Of a stretch of DNA of 31,330 bases, positions 23,680 to 31,330 are shown piece by piece. The position numbers and the translations under genes were made by a program. The notes under the pieces were generated by a model. The model searched no databases. It was not told the origin of the DNA and was given only the letters and a program-made list of their open reading frames with translations. Within the stretch, counting starts at the first letter, position 1, and each line of letters opens with the position of its first letter. The DNA comes from UBA5287 sp041672395 (lineage in GTDB: Bacteria > Bacteroidota > Bacteroidia > Bacteroidales > Dysgonomonadaceae): positions 1 through 31,330 of the forward strand of contig JBAYZS010000023.1 of NCBI GenBank assembly GCA_041672395.1, written 5' to 3'.

Positions 23680-25137
23680 ATGAAGAAAATAAATATCATA
23701 TACCTATTTGTTGCATTTTTTATTGCTCTCCCGGAAACTTGGGCTCAAAATGCAAACCCATCGGGGATAAAAATTGAAAACCAGAGGGTGATTAAACAGC
23801 AAGATCAACTCTCCATCTCTTTCGATATTGAGTTTGATAAGTTTCAGGTGAAACGTAATAACATGTTGGCTCTGACACCTGTGTTGAAATCGAACAAACA
23901 CAATCACGACAGTATTGCTCTTCCTTCTGTAGTAGTTGCAGGTAAAAAGCGCCTGAAAGTACTGAATCGCAAAGTGGTGCTGGGAGAACAATATCCTTTG
24001 GTGCGTGAGCCGTTTACTATGGTAAAACGGCAAAACAAAAGTGCACAATCGGTCCATTATAATGTCAATGTTCCTTTTAGCTCGTGGATGCAAGATGCAT
24101 CGCTTTCTTTATTACATAAAATGTCAGGTTGTGCTGAATGTATAGGTTTTTCAGATGAAGAGTTATTGACTCAAAAGATTTTACCTGAACCTTATCAACC
24201 TGACTACAAGTTAACATATGTTGTGCCCGAAGTAGAAATGAAAACCAGAAGTGACCGCCATACAGCTACATTTAACTTTGTCGTTGGTCGTTGGCAACTT
24301 TTGCGCGACTATAAGGACAATGCCCCCAAGTTCAAAGAAGTTGAGCAAATTGTAGGAGAAATTCGCAATAATCCAGATCTACAGATTACGGAATTTGCTA
24401 TTCATGGTTACGCTTCTCCAGAAGCAAGTGTGCCCCATAACCGTATATTGGCTGAAAACCGCGCTAATTCATTTGCTGATTACTTGGTTTCGAAATTCTT
24501 TATTGACCACAAACTATTTAAAGTAACAGGACACGGTGAGGATTGGGATGGACTTCGCAAGGATGTTGCTGCATCTTCATTAAGTAATAAAGAAGCAGTG
24601 TTAAGAATCATCGAAAATGTATCTAATCCAGATGCACGTGATGGAGAATTGATGAAACTTTCCGGTGGAGCTACCTATCGTACACTGCTTAACCAATTTT
24701 ATCCACCACTACGTCGTACTGAATATGTTGTAGCATATAATGTACGTCCATTTGATGTTAATGAAGCAAGGGAAATTCTCAAAACCAACCCAAAGCTGTT
24801 AAACCTCAACGAGATGTATCACGTTGCCCAGAGTTATTCAGTCGACAGCAAAGAATTCAAAGAAGTATTTGACATTGCTGTACGATTATATCCAGAAAGT
24901 GAAATTGCGATACTTAACTCTGCTTCTGCTGACATAGAGAATGGCAATTTAGATGGTGCCATAGAACGAATGAAGAGGATTGCAGACAATCCAAAAGTAT
25001 GGAACAACCTTGGTGTAGTTTATGCACTCAAAGGGGACAAAACCAAGGCCAAAGAATATTTCATAAAAGCTGTTTCGAAAGGAGACAACGATGCCGCATA
25101 TAATCTTAACGAGCTGAATAAACTGGGAGAACAATAA
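23680..25137 (+). CDS. DUF3868 / OmpA-like / TPR protein of the fimbrial locus
   Basis: A 485-aa exported protein (signal about 1-22, ending PETWA). Domains in order: DUF3868 (about 25-110, IKIENQRVIKQQDQLSISFDIEF, a beta-sandwich), an OmpA-like module (about 205-320, ITEFAIHGYASPEASVPHNRILAENRANSFADYL) that could bind peptidoglycan, and C-terminal TPR repeats (about 375-480, NNLGVVYALKGDKTKAKEYFIKAVSKGD). It follows DUF3575 by 9 nt and precedes the major fimbrillin by 37 nt. The mix of a cell-wall-binding module and a protein-interaction scaffold suggests an anchor or assembly factor connecting the pilus to the envelope. That role is inference; the domain assignment is good. Confidence 0.9.
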   Translation: MKKINIIYLFVAFFIALPETWAQNANPSGIKIENQRVIKQQDQLSISFDIEFDKFQVKRNNMLALTPVLKSNKHNHDSIALPSVVVAGKKRLKVLNRKVVLGEQYPLVREPFTMVKRQNKSAQSVHYNVNVPFSSWMQDASLSLLHKMSGCAECIGFSDEELLTQKILPEPYQPDYKLTYVVPEVEMKTRSDRHTATFNFVVGRWQLLRDYKDNAPKFKEVEQIVGEIRNNPDLQITEFAIHGYASPEASVPHNRILAENRANSFADYLVSKFFIDHKLFKVTGHGEDWDGLRKDVAASSLSNKEAVLRIIENVSNPDARDGELMKLSGGATYRTLLNQFYPPLRRTEYVVAYNVRPFDVNEAREILKTNPKLLNLNEMYHVAQSYSVDSKEFKEVFDIAVRLYPESEIAILNSASADIENGNLDGAIERMKRIADNPKVWNNLGVVYALKGDKTKAKEYFIKAVSKGDNDAAYNLNELNKLGEQ

Positions 25138-25174
25138 TTATTGACAAACAAAATAATATTTTAATTTTCAAAGC

Positions 25175-26833
25175 ATGAAAAAAATTAGCAAATTACTTTT
25201 AATGGGAGCCATTGCCTTTGGGCTAGTGGCTTGTAACAACGAAGATGTTACAAATACATCACAAGAGGGCAACACCAATGTGAGTGTAACGGTCAGCATG
25301 TCGTTGAATAATACCGCTTCGACAAGAGCATTACCTAATGATTATAACAATATTGGGCAATGGGCCGGCAAAGACAAGATTGAAAAACTAACGGTTTATT
25401 TAGTTGACGGAGCTTCAGTTTCTTCAAAAACGTTTACGGTTGGTACGAGCGGCACAGATTATTTAATTACTAAGTCGACAACAACGATTACTTTAAGCCC
25501 TCAAACAAACGCTGCAATTCGTACAACTGCGGGAACGAAAAAAGTATATGTTGTGGTAAACTCTACTGCTGAAGTTACTGCTCATTTGAATAAGACACCG
25601 GTAGCTGAATTCGAAAAACGTTATCAAGAGATAGCTTTGGTTGCCGCTAACTCAGGAACAAATACAACTGTGAGCACTTCCGCTCAAAAGCTTGCTACAA
25701 AAAATGACGTTATCGATGAAACAATAGTTATGACGAATGTAGCACCACAATCACTTGAAGTTCTACCAAACATTACAGTAAATGAGACAATAGCTGCATC
25801 TCCAAAAAACCGTGCAAGTCTTCAGGTCGAAAGGGGCGTTGCCAGAGTAATGGTAACAACAGATAAAACCACTTATGACATACCTACAAGTAACACGGTT
25901 GGTGCATCTATTCTTGGAACTATTTCAAATATCACATGGGTTTTGGCACAAGGCGAAAACTCTCTTTTTGTTCAACGTAAATCAGACTGGGCAACTCCTA
26001 GTTATGGATGGATTCCAGGTGATGATGCAACATATTGGGGAAATGCTGGTAGTAAATACGATTACTCGGGACTCTTTGAAAACAAAACAAATAAGTTTGG
26101 TGGGACCGATGTACCTACTATGACTGATTATGCTACAAATAAAGTGGATAAAATCACTGCTGACTTAGATGCAAACTTGTCAGGTAAATTCGTGCTTCCA
26201 ACTACACATTTAGAGGGTGTAAAAGCTTTATCAAACTTCAAAAAAGGCAATACAGTATATGCTCTGATTAGAGCTCAATTTACTCCTACTGCTGAAGCAT
26301 ACGCTGACGGTGGTTCTTATACAACCGGAACTGATTTCTATGTGGGTGAAAACGGTAAATTTTATACTTCTGCTGCAAATTCTCAAGATCCAGCAAAAGG
26401 AGGTGTGGCAAGTCAGAAGGTGACAAAATATGTGGGTGGTAAAGTATTGTACTACGCATGGGCAAACCCTGATGTTGTACCCGACTGGTATAATTCTCCT
26501 GTTATTCGCAATAATGTGTATCATATCCATATCACAGGTTTCAAAAACTTAGGTACTAACTGGAACCCGTTATTCCCAGAAGATCCTAATAAACCAACTT
26601 TGATCACGAATCCAAACGATCCAACAGGTCCAATGATTCCATCGAATCCTGATCCAAAGCCAATCGTAACAATTCCTAATCCGGGTCCAGGAACAGATCC
26701 AATTGTTATTCCTGAACCGGAAAACCCAATCAATCCTGAAGATCCATTGACTACACTTGAGACATGGATGAGTGTTGATGTTACTGTATTACCTTGGCAG
26801 CTTCATTCTTATAGTGTTGAATTAGGAATTTAA
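25175..26833 (+). CDS. Mfa1-type major fimbrillin (type V pilus stalk subunit)
   Basis: A 552-aa lipoprotein precursor: signal ending GLVAC with lipid Cys20, then a Ser/Thr-rich strand region and TRALPN with Arg51. In FimA/Mfa1-type pilins an arginine at about this place is cut by an Arg-gingipain-like protease to remove the first strand. NDYNNIGQWAGKDKIEKLTVYLVDG and VERGVARVMVTTDK are family signatures. A proline-rich segment (about 463-527) precedes the C-terminal strand MSVDVTVLPWQLHSYSVELGI. That C-terminus is expected to be the donor strand inserted into the neighbouring subunit. It is the first fimbrillin gene of the operon and is followed by a terminator that would keep its message in excess. 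Family call firm. Confidence 0.95.
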   Translation: MKKISKLLLMGAIAFGLVACNNEDVTNTSQEGNTNVSVTVSMSLNNTASTRALPNDYNNIGQWAGKDKIEKLTVYLVDGASVSSKTFTVGTSGTDYLITKSTTTITLSPQTNAAIRTTAGTKKVYVVVNSTAEVTAHLNKTPVAEFEKRYQEIALVAANSGTNTTVSTSAQKLATKNDVIDETIVMTNVAPQSLEVLPNITVNETIAASPKNRASLQVERGVARVMVTTDKTTYDIPTSNTVGASILGTISNITWVLAQGENSLFVQRKSDWATPSYGWIPGDDATYWGNAGSKYDYSGLFENKTNKFGGTDVPTMTDYATNKVDKITADLDANLSGKFVLPTTHLEGVKALSNFKKGNTVYALIRAQFTPTAEAYADGGSYTTGTDFYVGENGKFYTSAANSQDPAKGGVASQKVTKYVGGKVLYYAWANPDVVPDWYNSPVIRNNVYHIHITGFKNLGTNWNPLFPEDPNKPTLITNPNDPTGPMIPSNPDPKPIVTIPNPGPGTDPIVIPEPENPINPEDPLTTLETWMSVDVTVLPWQLHSYSVELGI

Positions 26834-26868
26834 TTTATAATCATAACGCATAACGTTACACAAGAATC

Positions 26869-26910
26869 AGAACTCCGGAGGAGGAATCTCCTCTTCCGGG
26901 TTCTTTATAA
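26869..26910 (+). terminator. Intergenic terminator after the major fimbrillin gene
   Basis: A GC-rich hairpin at 26869-26904 pairs AGAAC with GTTCT and CCGGAGGAGGA with TCCTCTTCCGG (one bulged T, one G-T pair, 3-nt loop), followed by TTATAATATTT. The T-run is interrupted, so termination is likely partial. It separates the abundant stalk subunit from the anchor and minor subunits. Confidence 0.78.
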
Positions 26911-26943
26911 TATTTAATAATAATTTATCAAAACGCTACGATA

Positions 26944-27924
26944 ATGAATTTTCGAAACAAGATATTGATAACGCTGTTCGCGTTGGGAACAATTTTCTGG
27001 GGTTGCGACTCTCTACTTTTTGATGACTTGGCAGATTGTTCCCAAGGTGTATATGTGAAATTTTATTCAATGACACCTTGTGCGTCAGATTCAACTTTCA
27101 TCGGGAGCGTCCCTTCTCTGACTGTTTTCGCGTTTGATGAAAACGACAAGTTGGTTACTTCTATTTCACAACAAAACGCGACACTTGATCACGATTTTAA
27201 AGTGTTGATACCTGTATCTAATGGGAATTTCACATTTGTAGCTTGGGCAGGTATCGATAATAATTTCACTGTATCATCGTTCACATACGGTACGACTACT
27301 AAAAAGGATGTGATGTTGAAACTGAACGCCTCTTCTAATATTGCTGCCAACTTGAATGGAACGCATATATGGCAGGGAGAGAGCCCGACAGTGTTTATGC
27401 CGGATCCGGCTGAATATGGAACGTTTTATAAACACACAGCCGTTAACTTGCGGGAAGTGACCAACCGTGTGAAAATCATTGTAGAATTTGATAAAGCCAC
27501 AATGAAATTTTATGATCCAACAGAACTTCACGTGGATGTAACCTCAGCCAATGGAACATCGCACATCGACGGAAGTATGTCCTTGAATGAAACGACATTG
27601 ACCTATCCCGCTACTCCGGTTTATGGTGAAAATCTGGCTGCCTGGAATTATACAATGATGGACTTGAAAACAGGTTACAATAATAAAATACATATTAGTT
27701 ATACTGGAAATAAAGAGGAAGGTGAAACGGTTTTCTATGGCGACTTGATAGCCAGCATCCTTTTGAGAGCAGTAGAAAAAGGAGTTAATATGGATTGCGA
27801 GAATGATTTCACTGTTAAGTTCCTGATTAAAGATTATTGTGTAGAATGCTGGACCCACTTTAGTTGTTCAGTTTATGTAAACGACTGGCTTGTTCACAGC
27901 TATAGTACAGAAATTGGAATTTGA
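26944..27924 (+). CDS. FimB/Mfa2-type fimbrial anchor lipoprotein
   Basis: A 326-aa lipoprotein (signal ending IFWGC, lipid Cys21) of the FimB/Mfa2 family. The opening CDSLLFDDLADCSQGVYVKF with a paired cysteine is typical of the family. After Arg4 the next arginine is R170, so the precursor has no arginine where stalk pilins are cut; this fits an anchor that keeps its lipid and its first strand. It ends NDWLVHSYSTEIGI, closely similar to the last 12 residues of the major fimbrillin, and so keeps a C-terminal donor strand. Cysteines cluster near the end (C285, C299, C302, C308). It limits pilus length and fixes the shaft to the outer membrane. Confidence 0.93.
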   Translation: MNFRNKILITLFALGTIFWGCDSLLFDDLADCSQGVYVKFYSMTPCASDSTFIGSVPSLTVFAFDENDKLVTSISQQNATLDHDFKVLIPVSNGNFTFVAWAGIDNNFTVSSFTYGTTTKKDVMLKLNASSNIAANLNGTHIWQGESPTVFMPDPAEYGTFYKHTAVNLREVTNRVKIIVEFDKATMKFYDPTELHVDVTSANGTSHIDGSMSLNETTLTYPATPVYGENLAAWNYTMMDLKTGYNNKIHISYTGNKEEGETVFYGDLIASILLRAVEKGVNMDCENDFTVKFLIKDYCVECWTHFSCSVYVNDWLVHSYSTEIGI

Positions 27925-27982
27925 AGGTTCTCAGGATTCCCTTAATATGGAAATATCGGGAAACTGTAATCAATTATAAATT

Positions 27983-29425
27983 ATGCGTGATAGATTATTA
28001 TATTTCATCCTGCTTTTGGTAGTTCTGATGTCGTTTACCGCTTGCGACAAGGTGATTTACGATCAAGTCGACACAAATAGTGAACCGAAAGTTTATCTAT
28101 CGGTATCTACGCGTGCTGTACAATCGGAAGTTAGTCTGAGATCGTCAATAAATCAAGATGTCACATTAGCAGAAGACAGCGTTTACAGACTTGCCATGTT
28201 GATTTTTGACTCAGCTACAGGTGCTAAACTTGGAGAGTATTTCAGAAGTGATAATTTCGGAAGCGGAGTAGCAACATATGCCTTTACAGTAGAACTTACA
28301 CCAGGTAAACGTGATTTTTATTTTGTAGCAAACATGTCAGCAACAGACCTTCAAAGTGCAAATATTACTGATAGGAATGCAATGGAAACATTCTTAAAAG
28401 ATCCGTCACGTTTAATGGCTGAGACTTTATATACTGGTGCTTCAAAAAAAACAGGTTTTCCAATGTCAAGGATCTATTTAAATCAAGTAATTTCTGAGGG
28501 TGGAACCATCTATCAACCAATTCCTTTTAGACCAAAACAGTATGAAACAGAAGAAAATAAGGTTATTGTCAATACTGAAGGATATGGAACCGTTGAAAAA
28601 CCTTATGTAGAACTTATTCGCGTTGTGGCCAAACTGGAAGTAATTCTTGACAGTGCTTCTGATTTGGTTGTAGATAAAATATATTTCCGCAATGCTAATC
28701 GTCATTTCCGTCTTATTGAATTTGTGACACTTCCTACCGATTATTTTAACGACATTTCAAGAAACAGTGAACTAAGAAAACTTAATGGTGGCAGCACCTA
28801 TGTTTACTACATGCCAGAATCCATTTTCAATTCGCCGAAATGGACCAGTTCCGGTGATAATAAACCTATCAATTTTTTCACGATTAAAACCAAAGACGGC
28901 ATAATTTACGATGTTCCTATTATTTCGAATGAATCAACTATAACAACTGATTATTTGTCTAAGGCTAAAGGTACATTTACCGGATTTACGCCCAATTACA
29001 ATATTCTTCGTAACCATCATTATAAGCTACTTGTAAGGATTCAGCAAAAAATAGAAATTATCTACGAAGTAGAACCGTGGAACCTAGTGAATAAATCAAT
29101 ATATATGGGTTACGGTTACAATGTGGAAGTGGACAATAATGGAAATATTACAATAACAAATACGATAGATGATTGTATGCCGCATAAGTTGCGTCTTGTA
29201 GCAAAAAACGGAGCTTATTTTGGAACTCCCGGAAACACTACTGTTGAATTTGGGTTTAGCTCGACATCTGAAACGGGCTTTGACACATCAAAATTAAAAT
29301 CCGGATATACGCAATCATTTCAGGTAAATAAAGATGACGTTACAGTCGGTCAACCCTATCTTGAGGTATACTACAATAAATTACCCGGAGCAAGTGTAAC
29401 AGCAGATAAAATATTCACGAAGTAA
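27983..29425 (+). CDS. Minor fimbrillin with C-terminal extra domain
   Basis: A 480-aa fimbrillin-like lipoprotein precursor: signal ending SFTAC (Cys21), then VYLSVSTRAVQ with Arg44 as a possible protease site. Two beta-sandwich lobes follow, with YRLAMLIFD, DFYFVANMS and the family motif LIRVVAKLEVIL (about 211-222). The segment LRNHHYKLLVRIQQKIEIIYEVEPWNL (to W366) matches the final strands of other fimbrillins. An additional region of about 110 residues (367-480) continues past this point, rich in Thr/Gly and beta-strands, ending VTADKIFTK. The extra region could be an adhesive module. It is probably one of the accessory or tip-proximal subunits (Mfa3/Mfa4/FimC-like position). The exact equivalent is not assignable. 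Confidence 0.85.
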   Translation: MRDRLLYFILLLVVLMSFTACDKVIYDQVDTNSEPKVYLSVSTRAVQSEVSLRSSINQDVTLAEDSVYRLAMLIFDSATGAKLGEYFRSDNFGSGVATYAFTVELTPGKRDFYFVANMSATDLQSANITDRNAMETFLKDPSRLMAETLYTGASKKTGFPMSRIYLNQVISEGGTIYQPIPFRPKQYETEENKVIVNTEGYGTVEKPYVELIRVVAKLEVILDSASDLVVDKIYFRNANRHFRLIEFVTLPTDYFNDISRNSELRKLNGGSTYVYYMPESIFNSPKWTSSGDNKPINFFTIKTKDGIIYDVPIISNESTITTDYLSKAKGTFTGFTPNYNILRNHHYKLLVRIQQKIEIIYEVEPWNLVNKSIYMGYGYNVEVDNNGNITITNTIDDCMPHKLRLVAKNGAYFGTPGNTTVEFGFSSTSETGFDTSKLKSGYTQSFQVNKDDVTVGQPYLEVYYNKLPGASVTADKIFTK

Positions 29426-29443
29426 AATGGGACAAAAGAGCTT

Positions 29444-30493
29444 ATGAGTTATAAATCACTGTACATCACATTATTATCAATTCTATTGTTTGTTGCCTGC
29501 TCAAAAGAAAACAATATTGATCAATCGCTTGTCAACAATTCAATAGCACTCACTTTCCGTGTGGATGATATGATAAGTGATGGAATATCAACACGTGTTA
29601 CAGAAGTAGGCAGTTTAAGTGAACAGATTATAACTGATCTTTATGTTCTCTTATTCCGTGTAGGTTCTGAGGAATTAATAGGTAAGTACTATATTTCAAA
29701 TGCGTTAGCAGACGCTATATTTTCCGGTGGCTCCTACGACTTTTCCGACAAGAAAATCACATTGAATATGACACCAGCCAATGCCGGCAACTGTCATGTA
29801 TATTTAGTCGCCAATGTCAGCATTAACGGCCTACAACCAATACTGGAGAGTTTACCACTAAATATACCATCCACGTTAATGACTTTAAAACATATAGTAT
29901 TCAAGACTATCCCACAACCATGGTCGCCCAATATTTCAACTCCAATATTAATGTCGGGTAACTCTTCACATAACTTTACATTGAGTACAGTACTTAACAG
30001 CGTTCATTTAATTCGTGCAGTTGCAAAGTTAGAACTGAAGATAAAACTCACTTCCGGTTTTCAGGGAACAGCACCAGCAACGAACAGTACTCAGTTGACA
30101 CAATACAAATATAGGTTTGTAAATTTCGATATTCAAACTTATGCCGTTAAGCCCGAGTCAAAAATTCCCAATCTGGTTAATTCGTCCACTTCAGCTTGGC
30201 CGAATACCTCAAGTTGGGCTTCTTGGGGTGCAACGTTAAACAATAGCCCTAATCTATCGGATGTAGGTGAAGGTTATACTATGACGGGAGGGAAAGTTAC
30301 GACATTGAAATTAATAACCTATTTAAACGAACTAGATGAAACCGATGCACAAGATGCAGTTATAGAAATTGAGTTACCACGTGTTGATAGTGGTCCCCTA
30401 CCTCCACCTGAGTTTGGTCCTGAATTATACCGATTATCTCTACCAAAAAAAATTGAACGTAACAATTGGTACAGATATGAAATTGAAATCTAG
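29444..30493 (+). CDS. Minor fimbrillin lacking the last C-terminal strand (tip candidate)
   Basis: A 349-aa lipoprotein precursor (signal ending LLFVAC, Cys19). Arg51 in GISTRVTEV is in the position used for protease cleavage. ITDLYVLLFRVG, CHVYLVANVS and the motif LIRAVAKLELKI place it in the fimbrillin superfamily. It stops at ERNNWYRYEIEI, which aligns with RNHHYKLLVRI of the preceding gene, so the following strand (the counterpart of IEIIYEVEPW) is absent. Translation past the TAG gives only five residues before another stop, so this is not a simple nonsense mutation. A subunit that can accept but not donate a strand is what is expected at the pilus tip. Start follows the upstream stop by 18 nt. 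Confidence 0.83.
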   Translation: MSYKSLYITLLSILLFVACSKENNIDQSLVNNSIALTFRVDDMISDGISTRVTEVGSLSEQIITDLYVLLFRVGSEELIGKYYISNALADAIFSGGSYDFSDKKITLNMTPANAGNCHVYLVANVSINGLQPILESLPLNIPSTLMTLKHIVFKTIPQPWSPNISTPILMSGNSSHNFTLSTVLNSVHLIRAVAKLELKIKLTSGFQGTAPATNSTQLTQYKYRFVNFDIQTYAVKPESKIPNLVNSSTSAWPNTSSWASWGATLNNSPNLSDVGEGYTMTGGKVTTLKLITYLNELDETDAQDAVIEIELPRVDSGPLPPPEFGPELYRLSLPKKIERNNWYRYEIEI

Positions 30494-30507
30494 AATAAAC
30501 TGAAAAT

Positions 30508-31330
30508 ATGAGAATCATAAAAATATTCATTCCATTAATTATAATACTTGTAACTACTTTAACAAGTTGCATACAAGACGATTTTGAAATAAGCGATGTT
30601 GGTATACCCCAGAATGAGTCAGGTAGTATAATTTCTTTTACTACAGTACGTAATGACGGTATTATTAGCCTATCGGTAGATGCACCAGTAAAAGATCGGT
30701 CAGGTATTTGGATTGACCTTAACAATGACGGCATCCGCACCGAAGATGGCAGCGAAAATATTAAGAATTTTAACGTATATCAAGACTATCATATTAGTAC
30801 TGGAGTGAATAAGATTTCAATCCACGGAGATTGTTCATATCTTGGTGCTGCTTCTAATGAACTGACAGCGATAGATGTTTCTAATAATCCCTTTTTAAAA
30901 ACATTAAACATACCGCTCAACCGACTTGTATCGCTTGAATTGTCTAAAAACATCGCACTTATCAATTTGGATTGTTCGGAAAATAGTCTCATTTCACTCA
31001 ATTTGTCACAAAACAAGTCGTTGGAATCGCTTTGGGTATTTAACAACCAGCTTTGCGCGCTGAATGTGACGAACAATATTGACCTTACCTTTTTGGACTG
31101 CTCAGGAAACCAACTCATTGCGCTTGACATAACTAAAAACAGCGAATTGATTCACCTTTTGTGTTACAATAATCAATTACGATCATTAGACATTTCACAT
31201 AATTATAAGCTCAATCAACTCTGGACATTTAACAACTCATTGTCTGCTAATGAAACAGAGTTTATAATTACCTCTCTACAAAAGGTATTACAAGGTGATT
31301 TATGGATTTCTAATAAACCCATAAATAATG
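30508..31330 (+). CDS. Leucine-rich-repeat lipoprotein of the fimbrial operon (partial, runs off the right edge)
   Basis: An open frame from ATG 30508 continues without a stop through the window end (274 codons visible). Signal MRIIKIFIPLIIILVTTLTSC gives lipid Cys21. Next is a beta-rich segment with WIDLNNDGIRTEDGSE, an Asp/Asn loop resembling calcium-binding DxNxDG motifs. Then come at least five leucine-rich repeats of 21 residues (for example LINLDCSENSLISLNLSQNKS, LTFLDCSGNQLIALDITKNSE), of the internalin-like bacterial type used in protein binding. It starts 14 nt after the preceding fimbrillin stop and belongs to the same operon. An adhesin or host- or partner-binding role is plausible. 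The C-terminus is not visible. Confidence 0.9.
   Translation, partial: MRIIKIFIPLIIILVTTLTSCIQDDFEISDVGIPQNESGSIISFTTVRNDGIISLSVDAPVKDRSGIWIDLNNDGIRTEDGSENIKNFNVYQDYHISTGVNKISIHGDCSYLGAASNELTAIDVSNNPFLKTLNIPLNRLVSLELSKNIALINLDCSENSLISLNLSQNKSLESLWVFNNQLCALNVTNNIDLTFLDCSGNQLIALDITKNSELIHLLCYNNQLRSLDISHNYKLNQLWTFNNSLSANETEFIITSLQKVLQGDLWISNKPINN

Noticed and set aside
26521..26733. Glycine-rich minus-strand frame (GSG/GPG repeats)
   Set aside because: It is only the reverse complement of the proline-rich hinge of the major fimbrillin.
30931..31220. Repeated DNA at the right end considered as a CRISPR or tandem satellite
   Set aside because: The periodicity is 63 nt in frame with imperfect repeats and is fully explained by 21-residue leucine-rich repeats.

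Overview
The window looks like a chromosomal segment of a Bacteroidota member, most likely order Bacteroidales. The evidence is a SusC/SusD pair under an ECF sigma/FecR anti-sigma switch, a type V (FimA/Mfa1-like) fimbrial locus, DUF3575/DUF3868 proteins, many lipoproteins with Bacteroidota-style lipoboxes, few Shine-Dalgarno sequences, promoter elements of the TAnnTTTG type and moderately AT-rich DNA. The genus cannot be fixed from the sequence.

Layout: (1) 1-69 is the probable tail of a plus-strand gene. (2) 283-2508, minus strand: a two-gene unit of an exported (Tat-type signal) Gfo/Idh/MocA oxidoreductase and a lipoprotein TIM-barrel sugar isomerase/epimerase-like protein, closed by a strong terminator. 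(3) 2763-3290: a lone, very AT-rich membrane methyltransferase-like gene. (4) 3365-14041, minus strand: a compact polysaccharide-utilisation locus, in transcription order ECF sigma factor, FecR anti-sigma, SusC with an STN signalling domain, SusD, a small surface lipoprotein and, beyond an intergenic terminator, a large putative glycoside hydrolase. A plus-oriented terminator and a TAnnTTTG element lie in the SusC leader and suggest a short antisense RNA. (5) 14332-17492: a 570-aa beta-rich lipoprotein and a DUF5723 outer-membrane-like protein. (6) 17707-21317: ETF:quinone oxidoreductase followed by an ETF whose beta and alpha subunits are fused into one chain. (7) 21341-22813: a TPR / transmembrane / helix-turn-helix regulator. 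(8) 23089 to the right edge: a type V fimbrial operon made of DUF3575, DUF3868-OmpA-TPR, Mfa1-type major fimbrillin, terminator, Mfa2/FimB-type anchor, two minor fimbrillins, and a leucine-rich-repeat lipoprotein cut by the window end.

How the parts work together: in the PUL, SusC/SusD capture and import a glycan, and the STN domain signals through FecR to release the sigma factor that raises susCD transcription. The ETF pair would move electrons from flavoprotein dehydrogenases, none of which are encoded here, into the quinone pool. The fimbrial genes can be assigned roles from sequence: the stalk has an N-terminal arginine cleavage site and a C-terminal donor strand, the anchor has no arginine in its first 169 residues apart from R4 but keeps the C-terminal strand, and one minor subunit has the arginine site but lacks the last strand, as expected for a tip subunit. 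The LRR lipoprotein may add an adhesive function. The least ordinary items are the EtfB-EtfA fusion, the predicted antisense RNA over the susC leader, the fimbrial subunit grammar with its LRR partner, and the exported oxidoreductase/isomerase pair.
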